From Prorocentrum cordatum (taxonomy: Eukaryota > Sar > Dinophyceae > Prorocentrales > Prorocentraceae), in NCBI GenBank assembly GCA_963575745.1, contig CAUYUJ010009811.1, positions 1 through 32,034 on the forward strand: a DNA stretch of 32,034 nt, given 5' to 3'. A program made the translations under genes and the position numbers. The stretch's first letter is position 1; each line of letters begins with the position of its first letter. The notes beneath the pieces are model-generated. The model searched no databases, was not told the origin of the DNA, and saw only the letters and a list, made by a program, of their open reading frames with translations. Positions 9,216 through 18,527 of the stretch are shown in pieces.

Positions 9216-9379
9216 TTCTCATTTCTGAAGAGTAATTATTGTTGATCCCCCCTCTCCTGTGCATACTGTTTTTTCTTAATCAAAGTGTGTCCCTCGATGC
9301 TCGCACCCTGTTTTTGGACAGGGAAAGTCTTGGTGCTCAAACTGTGCCCCTGGCCCCCCGGACTACAACACCAACGGCT

Positions 9380-9760
9380 CCCGCCTGAGACTTCCTCCGA
9401 ATTTACTCAGGACCCCCCCCCTCCCGTCTGAGACTTCCTCCCAATTTACTCAGGAACGGCGCTCCCGCCAGTGACTTCCTCGCAATTTAGTCCGGGTCAG
9501 ACAGAATTGCTGCTCCCCCGGACTACAACAACAACGGCTCCCGCTTGAGACTTCCTCCAACTTTACTCAGGACCCCCGCTCCCGCCTGAGACCTCCTCCC
9601 AATTTACTCAGGATCGGCGCTCCCGCCTGTGACTTCCTCGCAATTTAGTCAGGACCCCCCCTCCCGTCTGAGGCTTCCTTACAATTTACTCAAGAACGGC
9701 GCTCCCGCTTAAGATTTCCTTGCGCTTTAGTCTAGGCTCCCGCTCTCGCCAGACATCCCC
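9380..9760 (+). repeat. minisatellite, about 41-bp monomer
   Basis: Seven or more copies of a monomer built from CTCCCGCCTGAGACTTCCTC plus CAATTTACTCAGGAACGGCG follow one another with substitutions and small indels. The same monomer in an altered form (CTTCCTCACAATTTATTCAG plus GAATCGCGCTCTCGCG) recurs inside each unit of the later array, so this appears to be an older or expanded form of the array's internal subrepeat. Confidence 0.8.
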
Positions 9761-10277
9761 TTTTCAGGAATTGCGTTCTCGCCTGTGACTTTTTCGCAGT
9801 TGGTCAGACATCGCGCTATCTACGCTCAGGCACCACGCTCGCGCCAAGGACGCCGTCACACCTTACTTGGGAATCGCGCTCTCGCCCTGCTCAGGCATCC
9901 CGCTTGAATGTCCCACCCGCTCGACCCGCCCGTCAGTGAATCGCCCGCCCGTCGTGGGCTGCAGCCCGAGACTTCCTTGTGGACTGGTGCTTTCGCCTAG
10001 CACTTCTTCGAACGTTCGCACTCTTACCTTCCTGCTCCTCCCTCCTCCCGGGCCGCTTCCCCCCCTTCCGATTCCCTCTCCCTCGCACGTCAGCTGATGT
10101 TGAATTTTCATTCCTGAAGAATGATTTCTGTTGGTCCCCCCCACCGGTGCACATTGTTTCTTCTCAGTCAGAGTGCGCCCCTCGACGCTCGCACCCCGCT
10201 TATTTGACAGGGAAAATCATCCGGGCCAAACTGTGCCCCTGGGCCCCCGGCTACAACAACAACGGCTCCCGCCTCAG

Positions 10278-10615
10278 ACGCGCCCAGTGAGGCCCCGCCA
10301 CGCTACCCACAGAGGCCCCTGCCGCAGCCCACAGAGGCCCCGAGTGCGCCCACAGAGGTCCCGCCAAATTGCCCACTCAGGCCCCAAAACAAGCCCACAG
10401 AGGCCCCGAACGCGCCCACGGAGGCCCCGCCACGCTGCCCACTGATGCCCTCGGCGCAGCCCACAGGCCCCGAACGCGCGCACAGAGTCCCCACCACGCT
10501 GCCCACTGAGGCCCCAGGCGCAGCCCACAGAGGCCCCGAACGCGCCCACGGAGGCCCCACCCCGCTGCCCACTGAGGCCCCTGACGCAGCCCACAGAGGC
10601 CCCTGACGCAACAAC
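10278..10615 (+). repeat. minisatellite with higher-order structure (22-bp monomers, about 66-bp unit)
   Basis: Monomers of 21-23 bp share GCCCAC(A/G/T)GAGGCCCC. Three variants (with AACGC, GCCACGCT and GGCGCA tails) alternate in a regular order to give a unit of about 66 bp repeated three to four times. Long minus-strand frames of G, A, S, V, W and R residues come from this repeat. It sits directly after an array head. Confidence 0.85.
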
Positions 10616-10933
10616 AAAGCCCGCGGCCCATGCTGGTTCCTCTCACCCACCCTGGCCCTGCAGCGCTCTAGGAGATGGCATCGGGCACCACATTCGCCTC
10701 CAACACCTCGCCGAGCAGCACCAGAGGTGTTACATGGCGCTGTTTATGGCGCGACCCATGGCGAAGCCTTTGTTAACCTGTGTTGGAGTGGCGGGCGCAA
10801 GCCATGGCGCAAGCTGAATCGCAAATCACGGCACAATTCATCGTCGTCCTTTCATCTTGCCCCTCTAATCCCTCCCTTCCTCCGATCCCTTTGTCTTCTC
10901 TTTTTGTCATTTCCCTTTCGTTTCCCTGTTCAG

Positions 10934-10959
10934 GGGCTTCTCCATTTCCGCGTGGCCAG
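10934..10959 (+). other. mini-exon-like motif, copy 1 (GA donor)
   Basis: It is preceded by a pyrimidine-rich tract ending TGTTCAG and starts GGGCTTC. It ends GGCCAG followed by GAAGC, so the usual GTAAG is replaced by a GA-type sequence. Length is 26 nt. It is diverged relative to later copies. Confidence 0.35.
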
Positions 10960-11095
10960 GAAGCAATATAAACTCCCCAAAGGGGGTACGATCGAACACG
11001 AAGAGGGCGGGTATCCAGGCTTTGGGATATGCTTAGTGAATGACACGCGGGCCGGTAGGAGCGAACAGTCTTGGATTGATTGTTGTTGTTGTTGG

Positions 11096-12208
11096 GAAGT
11101 TCGGGCACACATCTGAGTTTTGGAGGTCCGCACGTTTTCCTTGCTGGCTCGTGGACATGCTGGGCTCCCTCGAAGGGATCACGCTGAGCTCCCGGTAAAC
11201 GTGATGCAGAACACAATGTGGATTGGCGGGTCGCTCGTCCGATTTGCCTTCGAGTTTTGCCCTCTATCTCTATGTCGAATGTCGCTCGCGTGTAGCGTAA
11301 GGAGACTGGTGGACCCCGTGCCTCATTCGGATGTTGGGCAATGCCTGAACTACGAGAGCAGTAAATTTTGAGCGTGGCCATGGTGCTCGTAGTAGACGAC
11401 ACCGCGAAGGAGAGTTCCCAGGTTTCGCGGTCCTCGAGATCTTCTTCATCGAGAGCAGCCAAGGCTTGAGAGCAGTGCTTTGCCTTGCTTCTCTGCCGCC
11501 TGAGTTGTTATCCCCAGCAGGATGTAGCATCCGGTTAGCTTTTCCGAGCGTTTTAGGCCTTTTTTTTTCGACATGCGCTGCCACCAGCGCCATGCACAAG
11601 CTATATTTGTGACATTTCATGTTTTAGCTCTGTCTCGACCTATGTATTCAGAGACTCGTATGGTCGCTGTGTGTGGAGGGTTTCAGTGGCCATTGCGTGA
11701 GCGATTGACTGTGAATGCCTGCTTCCGCGTTTTGAAGCAGGATCCACTGGCAGCATTGGTGCAGGCTTTCTTACGCTGTCCCTGTCGCTCGAGATTTGTG
11801 CTACAGAGCTGTCGTCTTTGGAACTGTTCATCGCTGGCTCGATGTGCACCCTAGCACATGGCGTGTAAGCATTTAGTGCACGCGTGATACTACGATGGCG
11901 TACCGAGCAAACCTTGCTGTGCGCACGAGAGCGATCTGCACCCGAGTGCGCCCTCGTCGGCGCCGTCCCTCGTGGCCGCACGGGCGGGAGGGCCCCCCCA
12001 TCCAAGGCCGGCCGGCCGAACGCGTCCTTCGACCTCAACTACGCGTCGCCCCTCAGGACCGGAGGCCGAAGGCCAGAATCCACGCCCAGGAGCCCGTGAC
12101 GCGGGGGCCCCATGCCGTGGTCTCGGGGGCAGGGCGTGCCAATTCCGGCCCCAGGCCGGTCCGTGCCTCGCTCACTCCGTGCAGACCGCGGCCCTCCTGG
12201 GCCTCCCA
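11096..12208. other. unassigned stretch between array blocks
   Basis: The first 750 bp has moderate GC. Open frames on both strands (for example 11573-11854 plus, 93 residues) have no recognised motif. After about 11900 the sequence becomes GC-rich. Nothing here can be supported as a gene. Confidence 0.3.
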
Positions 12209-12391
12209 GATGGGGTCGGAGCAGGCGTGGTCGGAGGATCGCGGCGCATCGCCGATGCATCGGCGATGCGGCTCGATGTGGGGCCCAATTTTCTCCACGA
12301 CGACGTCGCCGATGCATCGCCGTCGTCGCCAGTGCATGGCCGCTGCATTGCCGATGCATCGCCGATGCGGCGAGATCCTCCGACCCCATCG
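12209..12391. repeat. foldback element with GATGCATCG palindromes
   Basis: The left arm begins ATGGGGTCGGAG and includes GGTCGGAGGATCGCGGCGCA and TCGCCGATGCATCGGC. The right arm inverts this: GCCGATGCATCGCCGATGCG, GCGAGATCCTCCGACCCCAT. The left arm carries an extra GGTCGGAG copy. The centre contains further GCCGATGCATCG and CCGTCGTCGCC variants. It has the shape of a foldback transposon or self-complementary insertion of about 183 bp. No clear target duplication was found. Confidence 0.65.
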
Positions 12392-12661
12392 ATTCGGACC
12401 CCGTTTGTGAGGCCTCTAACCCTGGACTCAGGGGATCATCGGCGGGCTTCCAGTCTCTGAGCCAGCCTTCGGAGGGTTGGCTTCTCCCACGCCGCTCCCC
12501 GTGAGGAAGGACCGGGGAGTGCGGTTCCCTCCCCCCAGGGCGGCCCCAGAACTCCGAGGTCGGGATTTCTCGCAGCCTGTGCCCCCGGAGGTCTGGACCC
12601 CTTTCTCAGTCGGGGCTCAAGAGACGGGGGTCAATGCAAACGGGGGTCAGCCAGAGCGCGG

Positions 12662-12840
12662 GGTCTCGTAGGATCCTGCAGAGCCAGGGTCGCACTGACC
12701 CGGGCTTGGGTGCAGGATCCTGCAGGATCCTGCAGGGCCAGGGTCGCACTGACCCGGGTTTGGGTGCAGGATCCTGCAGGGTCCTGCAATGCCAGACTGA
12801 CCCGGGTCTGGATTGACCCGGGTCAGCAGATCCCCGACTT
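12662..12840 (+). repeat. palindrome-rich minisatellite, about 57-60 bp period
   Basis: About 2.7 copies of a unit containing AGGATCCTGCAG, GCCAGGGTCGCACTGACCCG and GGTTTGGGTGCAGGATCCTG are present. The unit is dense in perfect palindromes (GGATCC, CTGCAG, CCCGGG, TGACCCGGGTCA). The last copy decays into TGACCCGGGTCTGGATTGAC. Confidence 0.85.
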
Positions 12841-12941
12841 AGGACCGGCCTTTTTCTCGAGCAGTGGCGAAGCGTCCTGGCTTTCCTATAGGCCCACCCC
12901 AAAATGATCTAACATTTTCTTTAGGTTTGCACGAAAGGTTC

Positions 12942-13499
12942 TTAGAGTATCCCTGGCTTTGTCTTGAACACATCGTGCCAATGTTCTAAGAGCATTGTTT
13001 CTGTTCCTAGAACGTTTTTGAGCTCCAAGAACAAGTCGTGGTAGGCCTTGAGAATTGCCAGGACGGTCGGCCCCGGCTCGATTTTCGCCCAGAGTTTTCT
13101 TTTCGACGGCCCCAGGTCCCCGTAAGGCTTGCAGCATGGCTGTACACCGCCCTCCGTGATTCTCTCGCGGCGAGAGAGGGGAGGAGACGGAGGGGGGGCA
13201 ATCCGTGCCATTTCGTGCCTTTTGCCAGGTCCGTCCGGCCTGGGCCCCCGAGCCGGGTGTCTCCGGGCCCTCCAGGGTCGGATGTTGCCCGAGATGTCCC
13301 CAGGGTTCCAGGGAGGCCTTGCGGCCGCCAGAGGCCCCCATCTCGAGGCCCCGAGGGCTCCAGACATCCGCTGATTTTTTGTTGCTTCGATATATAACAA
13401 TCGTAGCCATGGAGCCAATGATCCCTTCCCCAGGGTAGTTTCGCGCATGCATGTTTGATGGTCCCAGGGCCCCAGAAACGCTCCCTGAGGCCGAATCAT
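12942..13499 (-). CDS. possible coding fragment, unidentified
   Basis: A 185-residue open frame ends in a stretch of ordinary helical composition (KLWAKIEPGPTVLAILKAYH, then LFLELKNVLGTETMLLEHWH, residues about 125-175). This contrasts with the proline/arginine-rich chance frames elsewhere, and a neighbouring frame continues with LRTFRANLKKMLDHFG. I do not recognise a family. Its N-terminal part (PQGAFLGPW, then RETTLGKGS) is repeated with changes in the next minus frame upstream (VPSWGLG, RETTPGKGS), showing a duplicated segment. It may be the decayed end of a larger gene or element. Confidence 0.25.
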   Translation of the reverse strand: MIRPQGAFLGPWDHQTCMRETTLGKGSLAPWLRLLYIEATKNQRMSGALGASRWGPLAAARPPWNPGDISGNIRPWRARRHPARGPRPDGPGKRHEMARIAPPPSPPLSRRERITEGGVQPCCKPYGDLGPSKRKLWAKIEPGPTVLAILKAYHDLFLELKNVLGTETMLLEHWHDVFKTKPGIL

Positions 13500-13765
13500 C
13501 GTTCTCCTTCCGCTTCGTTAAGGCCGTGCCTCACGCGTTTAGTGGCCAGGCGTGCTTTTTCGCCAGCTGCTGTGTGGTCTGTGGGACGCTCATCGAAGGG
13601 TGAGGAGCTTGCGTTATATGGGATCAAACACGATGAAACAAACCATATGGTCGGAGACGTTAGGGGTTTACCTCGAGCAGTCCCTGACCCCTTCCCAGGG
13701 GTAGTTTCGCGCAACCATTTTCGACATGTCCCGAGGCCCCAGGACGGCACCCTGAGGCCGAACTC
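13423..13765. repeat. pair of direct repeats, about 85 bp, 255 bp apart
   Basis: CCCTTCCCCAGGGTAGTTTC near 13426 and CCCCTTCCCAGGGGTAGTTT near 13688 each begin a similar stretch. Each passes through CGCGCA, a C-CAT-TTTGA(T/C) segment and CC(C/G)AGG-CCCCAG(A/G), and ends CCCTGAGGCCGAA. This is the DNA basis of the duplicated minus-strand peptide RETT(P/L)GKGS. Confidence 0.7.
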
Positions 13766-14400
13766 CAGAACAGCCCACGCGCTGCACAAGACCTATCGTC
13801 TGCGATCCAGGGGTCGGCGACCGACGTTCGATTTGTTATCTTGCCGCTGACCCCCGCTCTGGGCACCAGGCGAAGCTGGGGATGGACAGAAAGACGAGGC
13901 CTCGGAGGCCCGGAGTTTACCCACCTCGTGGGGTCGGGGCGTGAGCAGGGGCCTGGGCAAAGTATCGGTTGCCTAGGGTCGGCGTCACGCCAACATGCCA
14001 GTGCAATGTGTGCGTCGCCCCCCAGGGGCGACGCGCGCGCCGAGAAATTTGATAGTATTCTCCGTGGCGGGCGCCTTCTGCCCATGCCGCTCGGGAAACA
14101 ACATACTAAACTACTTCTGTACTACATGTTCGGTTCGGACGGGCGCCTCCGAGGAGGGCGCATAGTACTAGTCTGTCCTTCTCCGTCCCATAAGGCCAGT
14201 ATCGTTTAACCGACCGATCCCTATCCCCATCTCCTTCCTTCTTCCGATCCCAACCATCCCACCGCTCCAGTTGGGAATATGCCCCTCGAAACTCGAAGGG
14301 AACAGCCTACATCCCCTGTCTAGGGGGGTCCATCGGGCAGTGGGGCCCAGGCCACGCTCTCGGGGATAGGGATCGGTTCAGCGATGCCCATCTCATGGGG
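13766..14400. other. unassigned stretch with one short perfect hairpin
   Basis: GCGTCGCCCC (14012-14021) and GGGGCGACGC (14025-14034) form a 10-bp stem with a 3-nt loop. Otherwise no gene or repeat is evident. Confidence 0.4.
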
Positions 14401-14768
14401 CGGGGGGTGGCGGAGGCGGAGGCGGAGGCGGAGGCGGAGGCGGAGAGCAGGAGGAGGAGGAGGGAGGAGGCGGAGGCGGAGGCGGATGGAGGAGGAGGAG
14501 AGGAGGAGGAGGAGGAGGAGGAGGAGGAGGAGGAGGGGACGAGGAGGAGGGGAGGAGGAGGAGAAGGAGAGGAGGAGGAGGGAGCAGGAGGAGGAGGAGG
14601 AGGAGGAGGAGGAGGAGGAGGAGGAGGAGGAGGGAGGAGGAGGGAGGAGGAGGAGGAGGAGGAGGAGGAGGAGGAGGAGGAGGAGGAGGAGGAGGAGGAG
14701 GAGGAGGAGGAGGAGGAGGAGGAGGACAGGAGGAGGAGAGGAGGGGGGAGGAGGAGGGAGGAGGGATC
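14401..14768 (+). repeat. purine-only GGA/GGC tract, about 370 bp
   Basis: After an opening (GGAGGC)n section with a few C residues, the strand is G/A only over roughly 300 bp, made of GGA triplets with GGGA and GAGA variants. Frames on both strands give Arg/Glu-rich or Pro/Ser/Leu-only proteins, which are artefacts. The long mirror-type purine/pyrimidine tract could form triplex DNA. Confidence 0.95.
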
Positions 14769-14944
14769 AAGAGGATGAGGGGCTCCTCGAGCAGCCCCCG
14801 ACCCTGGGGGTCCTGGCCACGAGCCCCTCCGCACCCAGGAGCGTCCGCGGGCACGGCGCGGAGCGCCGCCGGCCCGCCTCCGTCGCGCGGCGCGCGGGAT
14901 ACCCGGCGCGGGCCCCAGCGGCTGCCTGGCCGTGAGCTCACGGT

Positions 14945-14982
14945 CCTCGACGCCCGCCTGCCTAGGCAGGCGGGCGTCGAGG
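14945..14982. repeat. 38-bp perfect palindrome
   Basis: Every base from 14945 to 14982 pairs around a centre between 14963 and 14964 (CCT|AGG). The arm contains CGACGCCCGCCTGCC. It ends immediately next to the left end of a family B foldback element. Confidence 0.95.
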
Positions 14983-15225
14983 GAAACGGAGAAGACACAA
15001 CGCCATAAACATAATTTTCTGGCGGCGCTCCGCGCGGCTTTCTTGGATCCGCGCTGGGCCCTCCCTGGCGGCGCCTCCGGCGCCGCCCCCGGCGCCTCCC
15101 GCGCCGCCCCCGGCGCGCTCCGCGCGCTAGGGAGTGGGGTCCAGCGCAGGTCCGAAGGAAAATCAGGGCGGAGGGCTAAAAGTTTATGTTTATGCAGATT
15201 TTCCTTCTTCTAGGGAAACGGATCC
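14983..15225. mobile_element. foldback element family B, copy 3 (diverged)
   Basis: Both arms contain CATAAACATAA-type sequence in opposite orientations (near 15004 and 15185). The GC core has (T/G)CCGCGCGG, TTGGATCCGCGCTGGGCCCT on the left, and GGGGTCCAGCGCAGGTCCGA on the right. The centre holds repeated GGCGCCGCCCCC. GGGAAACGGA occurs at the left edge (14981-14990) and again near 15217-15226, a possible 10-bp flanking repeat, although the left copy may belong to the element's own end. Confidence 0.65.
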
Positions 15226-15865
15226 TAGTTCCCACAGATCCGAGGCTCCGAGACAAGAGGAGTGGCCGTGCCTTCGTTGAATTTCCATGCCTCAAGAAGA
15301 ATAATAATAAGAAGAATAAGAAGTATTGCTGATCCCCCCCGCCCGGTGCACACGGTGCTTTTCAGCGGAGGTGCCCCTCCCGGGGCTCGCGCCCTATTTT
15401 TTGTCACAGGGGGAGTCTTCCTCCTCGGATTCGGGTGTTGGCCCCCGAACTACACCAACAACGGCTCACGCCTGATACTTCCTCACAATGTATTTCAAAA
15501 TCGCGCTCTCACGCGGGACTACTTCACAACCAATGCAGGAATTGCGACCTCGCGCCTGATTTCCTCGCAGTGTATTCACATGCCGCGCCCTCGACGCTCA
15601 GGGATCGCGCTCTCGCTTTTGTGTTTCTTGCGATTTACTTGGGATTTGCGCTATTGCTCGAGCCCTCCCCGCGGTTCATACAGGATTCACGCTTCAGCAA
15701 CCCGCCTGCTCGACCTGGCCGCCTGGGCCCGCCTTCCCGAACCGCTCGATCTGCTCGTCTGGTTCTGCCACGTGTCTTTTGCTCCTAGTCCCCCTCTTGC
15801 TAATATTTCTCATGCTCCATCCTTCTCCCTCCCCCTTCTATCCGTCCTCTCTTCCTTTGTTTTAG

Positions 15866-15890
15866 GGGCTGCGCCAACTACAAGTGGCGG
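15866..15890 (+). other. mini-exon-like motif, copy 2
   Basis: The motif is 25 nt, GGGCTGCGCCAACTACAAGT then GGCGG. Upstream are TGCTAATAT (branch-point-like, about 15796), a pyrimidine tract of about 60 nt and TTTTAG. Downstream is GTAAGT. This is the most canonical copy at both edges. Confidence 0.5.
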
Positions 15891-16179
15891 GTAAGTCAGA
15901 TATACCCTCAAGGGGGTGCAACCGAAGAAGAAGAGGGCGGGTATCGAGGGTTTGGGATATACATGTTGAATGGCACGCGAACAGGTCAGAGCGAGTAGTC
16001 TTTAAATGATTGTTGAATTCCCATGTGTGACCATTGTACCTTTCAATTCAAGTCTCCCTCGGGGCTCGCACCCTGTTCTTTACCAGGGAAAGGTTGTGGT
16101 CACCAAACTGCGTCGTTGGCACCGGGCGACAAAAAACAGCGGCTCCCGCCTGATACTTCATGACAATATATTTTAAATT

Positions 16180-16180
<1 letters not shown>

Positions 16181-16212
<32 letters not shown>
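16181..16212 (+). repeat. (CT)n microsatellite
   Basis: TCTCTC runs for about 30 bp inside an array unit, within one of its GCGCTCTCGCG-type subrepeats, apparently an expansion of that CTCT core. Confidence 0.9.
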
Positions 16213-16214
<2 letters not shown>

Positions 16215-17744
16215 TTCATGCAGGAATCGGGCTCTCGCGTTGTATTTCCTTACGTTTTTTTGCGGCGCCGTGCCCCCAAGACTCAAACATCACGCTCTCG
16301 CTTTGGAATTCTTGCGGTTTATCTGGAATTTGGAATGATTCTTTTATTATGCTATAGATTGACGTTTTAGCGACCCGCCGCTCGACCTGGCCGACAAGGA
16401 AGATATTCCCACCGAGAATGGGTGCAATCGAAGACGAAGTCGGCGGGTAGCGAGGGTTGGGGTATACAGAATGCAAGCCATGCGTGACAGTAAGAACGAA
16501 CAGCCTTAACATGCGTGTTGTTGTTGTTGCTGTTGTTGTTGCTGTTGTTGTTGGAGTCTCATCCTTGAACAATAGTTGTTTGATGCCCACGCGCTGGTGC
16601 ACATTGTATTTTTCAATTGAAGTGCCCCCCCTCGGGTTTAGCACTTTGTTTCTTATCAAGGAAAATCTTCGTGCTCAAACTGTGTCTGTGACCTCCGGGC
16701 TACAACAACAACGGCTTCCGCCTTAACTTCCTCACAAATCATTCCGAGATCGCACTCGTGTGGGACTTCTTCGCACTGTATTGAAACGTTGCGCCCTCGA
16801 CGCTCAGGAATGCTGCTCTCGAATTGTTTCTCTAAAGTGACTTACGTGGGGATCGCGCCATCGCTCGAGGCTTCCCCGCGATTCATGCAGGACTCAAGCT
16901 TCAGCGACCCGCTTGCTCGACGTGGCCGCCTGGTCCCGCTTTCTCGACCCGCCCGCTAGGGTTTGCCCGCCCGATCTGCCCGTCTGGTTTTACCACGTGT
17001 TTTCTGCTCCTAGCTCCCCTCCTGCTAATATCTTTCGTGTTCCATCCGTATTCCTTCCGCTTGTATCCGTCCTCTCTTCCCCTTCTAAGGGCTGCGCTAA
17101 TAAATACGCGTAGCAGATAAGAAAGATATACCCCCAAAGGGCGCACGATCGGAAACGAAGAGGGCGGGTACCGAGGGTTTGGGGAAAACGTGTTGAATGG
17201 CAAGCGAGCAGATTGGAGCGCACAGTCTTAAACTGAGTAATATTAGTATTAGTACTCGTATTCGTATTGATACTATTATTCAGCCCTGGTAACCGTTTCA
17301 GTTTTAAACTAAAGTGCTGCTCCAGGGGCTCGCGCCCGTTTTTTGTTTGTTTGTTTGTGTGTGTGTGTGTTTTTTTGTAGCCCTTCTTCTTCTTTCAACA
17401 ATGGACAGCGTAGGGGTCACCAAACTGCGTTGTCGGGCCCCGAGTTACGATAACAACGTCTCCCGCCTGATGCTTCCCCACGATGCATTCCCAAATCGCG
17501 CTTTCGCGCGGGACTTCCCCACAATTTATTCAGGCATCGCGCTCTCGCGTGGGACTTCATAGTCATTTGTTCACACGCCGCGCCCCTGACACTCAGGACT
17601 CACGCTCTCCTTGCGAATTCCCGGTTTATTTGGGAATCGCGCTATCGTTCGAAATTTCCTCGCGATTCATGCAGCACGCGCGCTTCAGCAACCCGCCTGC
17701 CCCTTGCCCCTTCCTTCCATCCGTTCTCTCTTCTGCTGCCTTCG

Positions 17745-17769
17745 GGGCTGCACGAACCACACGTAGCAG
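17745..17769 (+). other. mini-exon-like motif, copy 4 (acceptor lost)
   Basis: The motif is 25 nt, GGGCTGCACGAACCACACGT then AGCAG, followed by GTAAG. The upstream pyrimidine tract ends TTCG instead of TTAG, so the acceptor AG is missing. A more altered copy (copy 3) lies at about 17090-17116, with acceptor TAAG but ATAAG in place of GTAAG. Confidence 0.4.
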
Positions 17770-18503
17770 GTAAGAACGGTATATCCCTAAGGGGGCCCGA
17801 TCGAAGACGAAGAGGACGGGTACCGAGGGTTTGGGGAAAACGTGTCGGATGGCACGCAAACGTAAGAGCGAACAGTCTTGAAATGATTGCCGTTGTTGTT
17901 GTTGTTGTTGAAGATGTTGTTGTTGAGTTCTCAGTCTTTAAGAATGATTATAGTTGATCTCCCTTATGGGGGGCACATGGCGTTGTTCAAGTGAAGTGCT
18001 TCCCTCGGGGTTCGTACCTTGTTTTTCACGAGGGAGTCTCTGTGCTGAAACTGCGATGCTGGGCCCTGATCTACAACACCAGCGACTCCCGCCTGATAGT
18101 TCCTCACAATCTCTTCTAACATCGAGCTCTTGCGCAGGTCTTTCCCACAATATGTGCAGTTATCGCGCTATCGCGCGGGACTTCCTCACATTTTATCCAG
18201 ACGCCGCGCCCTCGACACTCAGGAATCACGCTCTCGATTTGGCCTTTCTCATGATTTAGTTGGGAATCGCGCTATCGTTTGAGCCGCCCTCGCGATCAAC
18301 GCAGGACTCATGCTTCAGCAACCCTCCTTCTCGACCTGGCCGCCTGGGCCCGCCTTCCGACCCGTCCGCTAGGCTCTGCTCGCCTGATCAGTCCGTCTGG
18401 TCCTGCCACGTGCTTTCTGCTCCCAGCCCCCCTCCTGCTAACTTTTCTCGTGCTCTATCCTTCTCCTTCCTCCTTGCATCCGTCCTCCCTCCCTCTGTTT
18501 TAG

Positions 18504-18527
18504 GGGCTGCGCTACATAAGCGTGGCA
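18504..18527 (+). other. mini-exon-like motif, copy 5 (donor degenerate)
   Basis: GGGCTGCGCTACATAAGCGT then GGCA, preceded by CTGCTAAC (about 18437), a pyrimidine tract and TTTTAG. The donor position reads AGTCAG rather than GTAAG. A partly deleted relative ends GTGGCAG|GTAAGG near 19261. Confidence 0.4.

Larger units (their letters stand above)
9213..11095 (+). repeat. degenerate tandem array, first block
   Basis: Two copies of the array 'head' begin near 9213 and 10097: GAATTNTCATT, CTGAAGA, TTGNT(T/G)GATC-CCCC, GTGCA-A-TGTTT, CCCTCGANGCTCGCACCC, CAGGGAAA, AACTGTGCCCCTGG and CTACAACA-CAACGGCTCCCG. They are followed by minisatellites. The block closes with a pyrimidine tract, the mini-exon-like motif at 10934-10959, and the conserved post-motif block (CGAACACGAAGAGGGCGGGT) ending in a short TTG run near 11095. 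The orientation is the same as in the second block at 15255-25880. Confidence 0.75.

Noticed and set aside
9380-9760. CRISPR-like array of regularly spaced 20-mers
   Set aside because: The intervening parts are themselves repeated, the period is a continuous 41-bp tandem repeat, and the setting is eukaryotic.
14384-14998. Open frames up to 201 residues on both strands (Arg/Glu-rich, Pro/Ser/Leu-rich)
   Set aside because: They are translations of the GGA tract, which has no stop codons in most frames.
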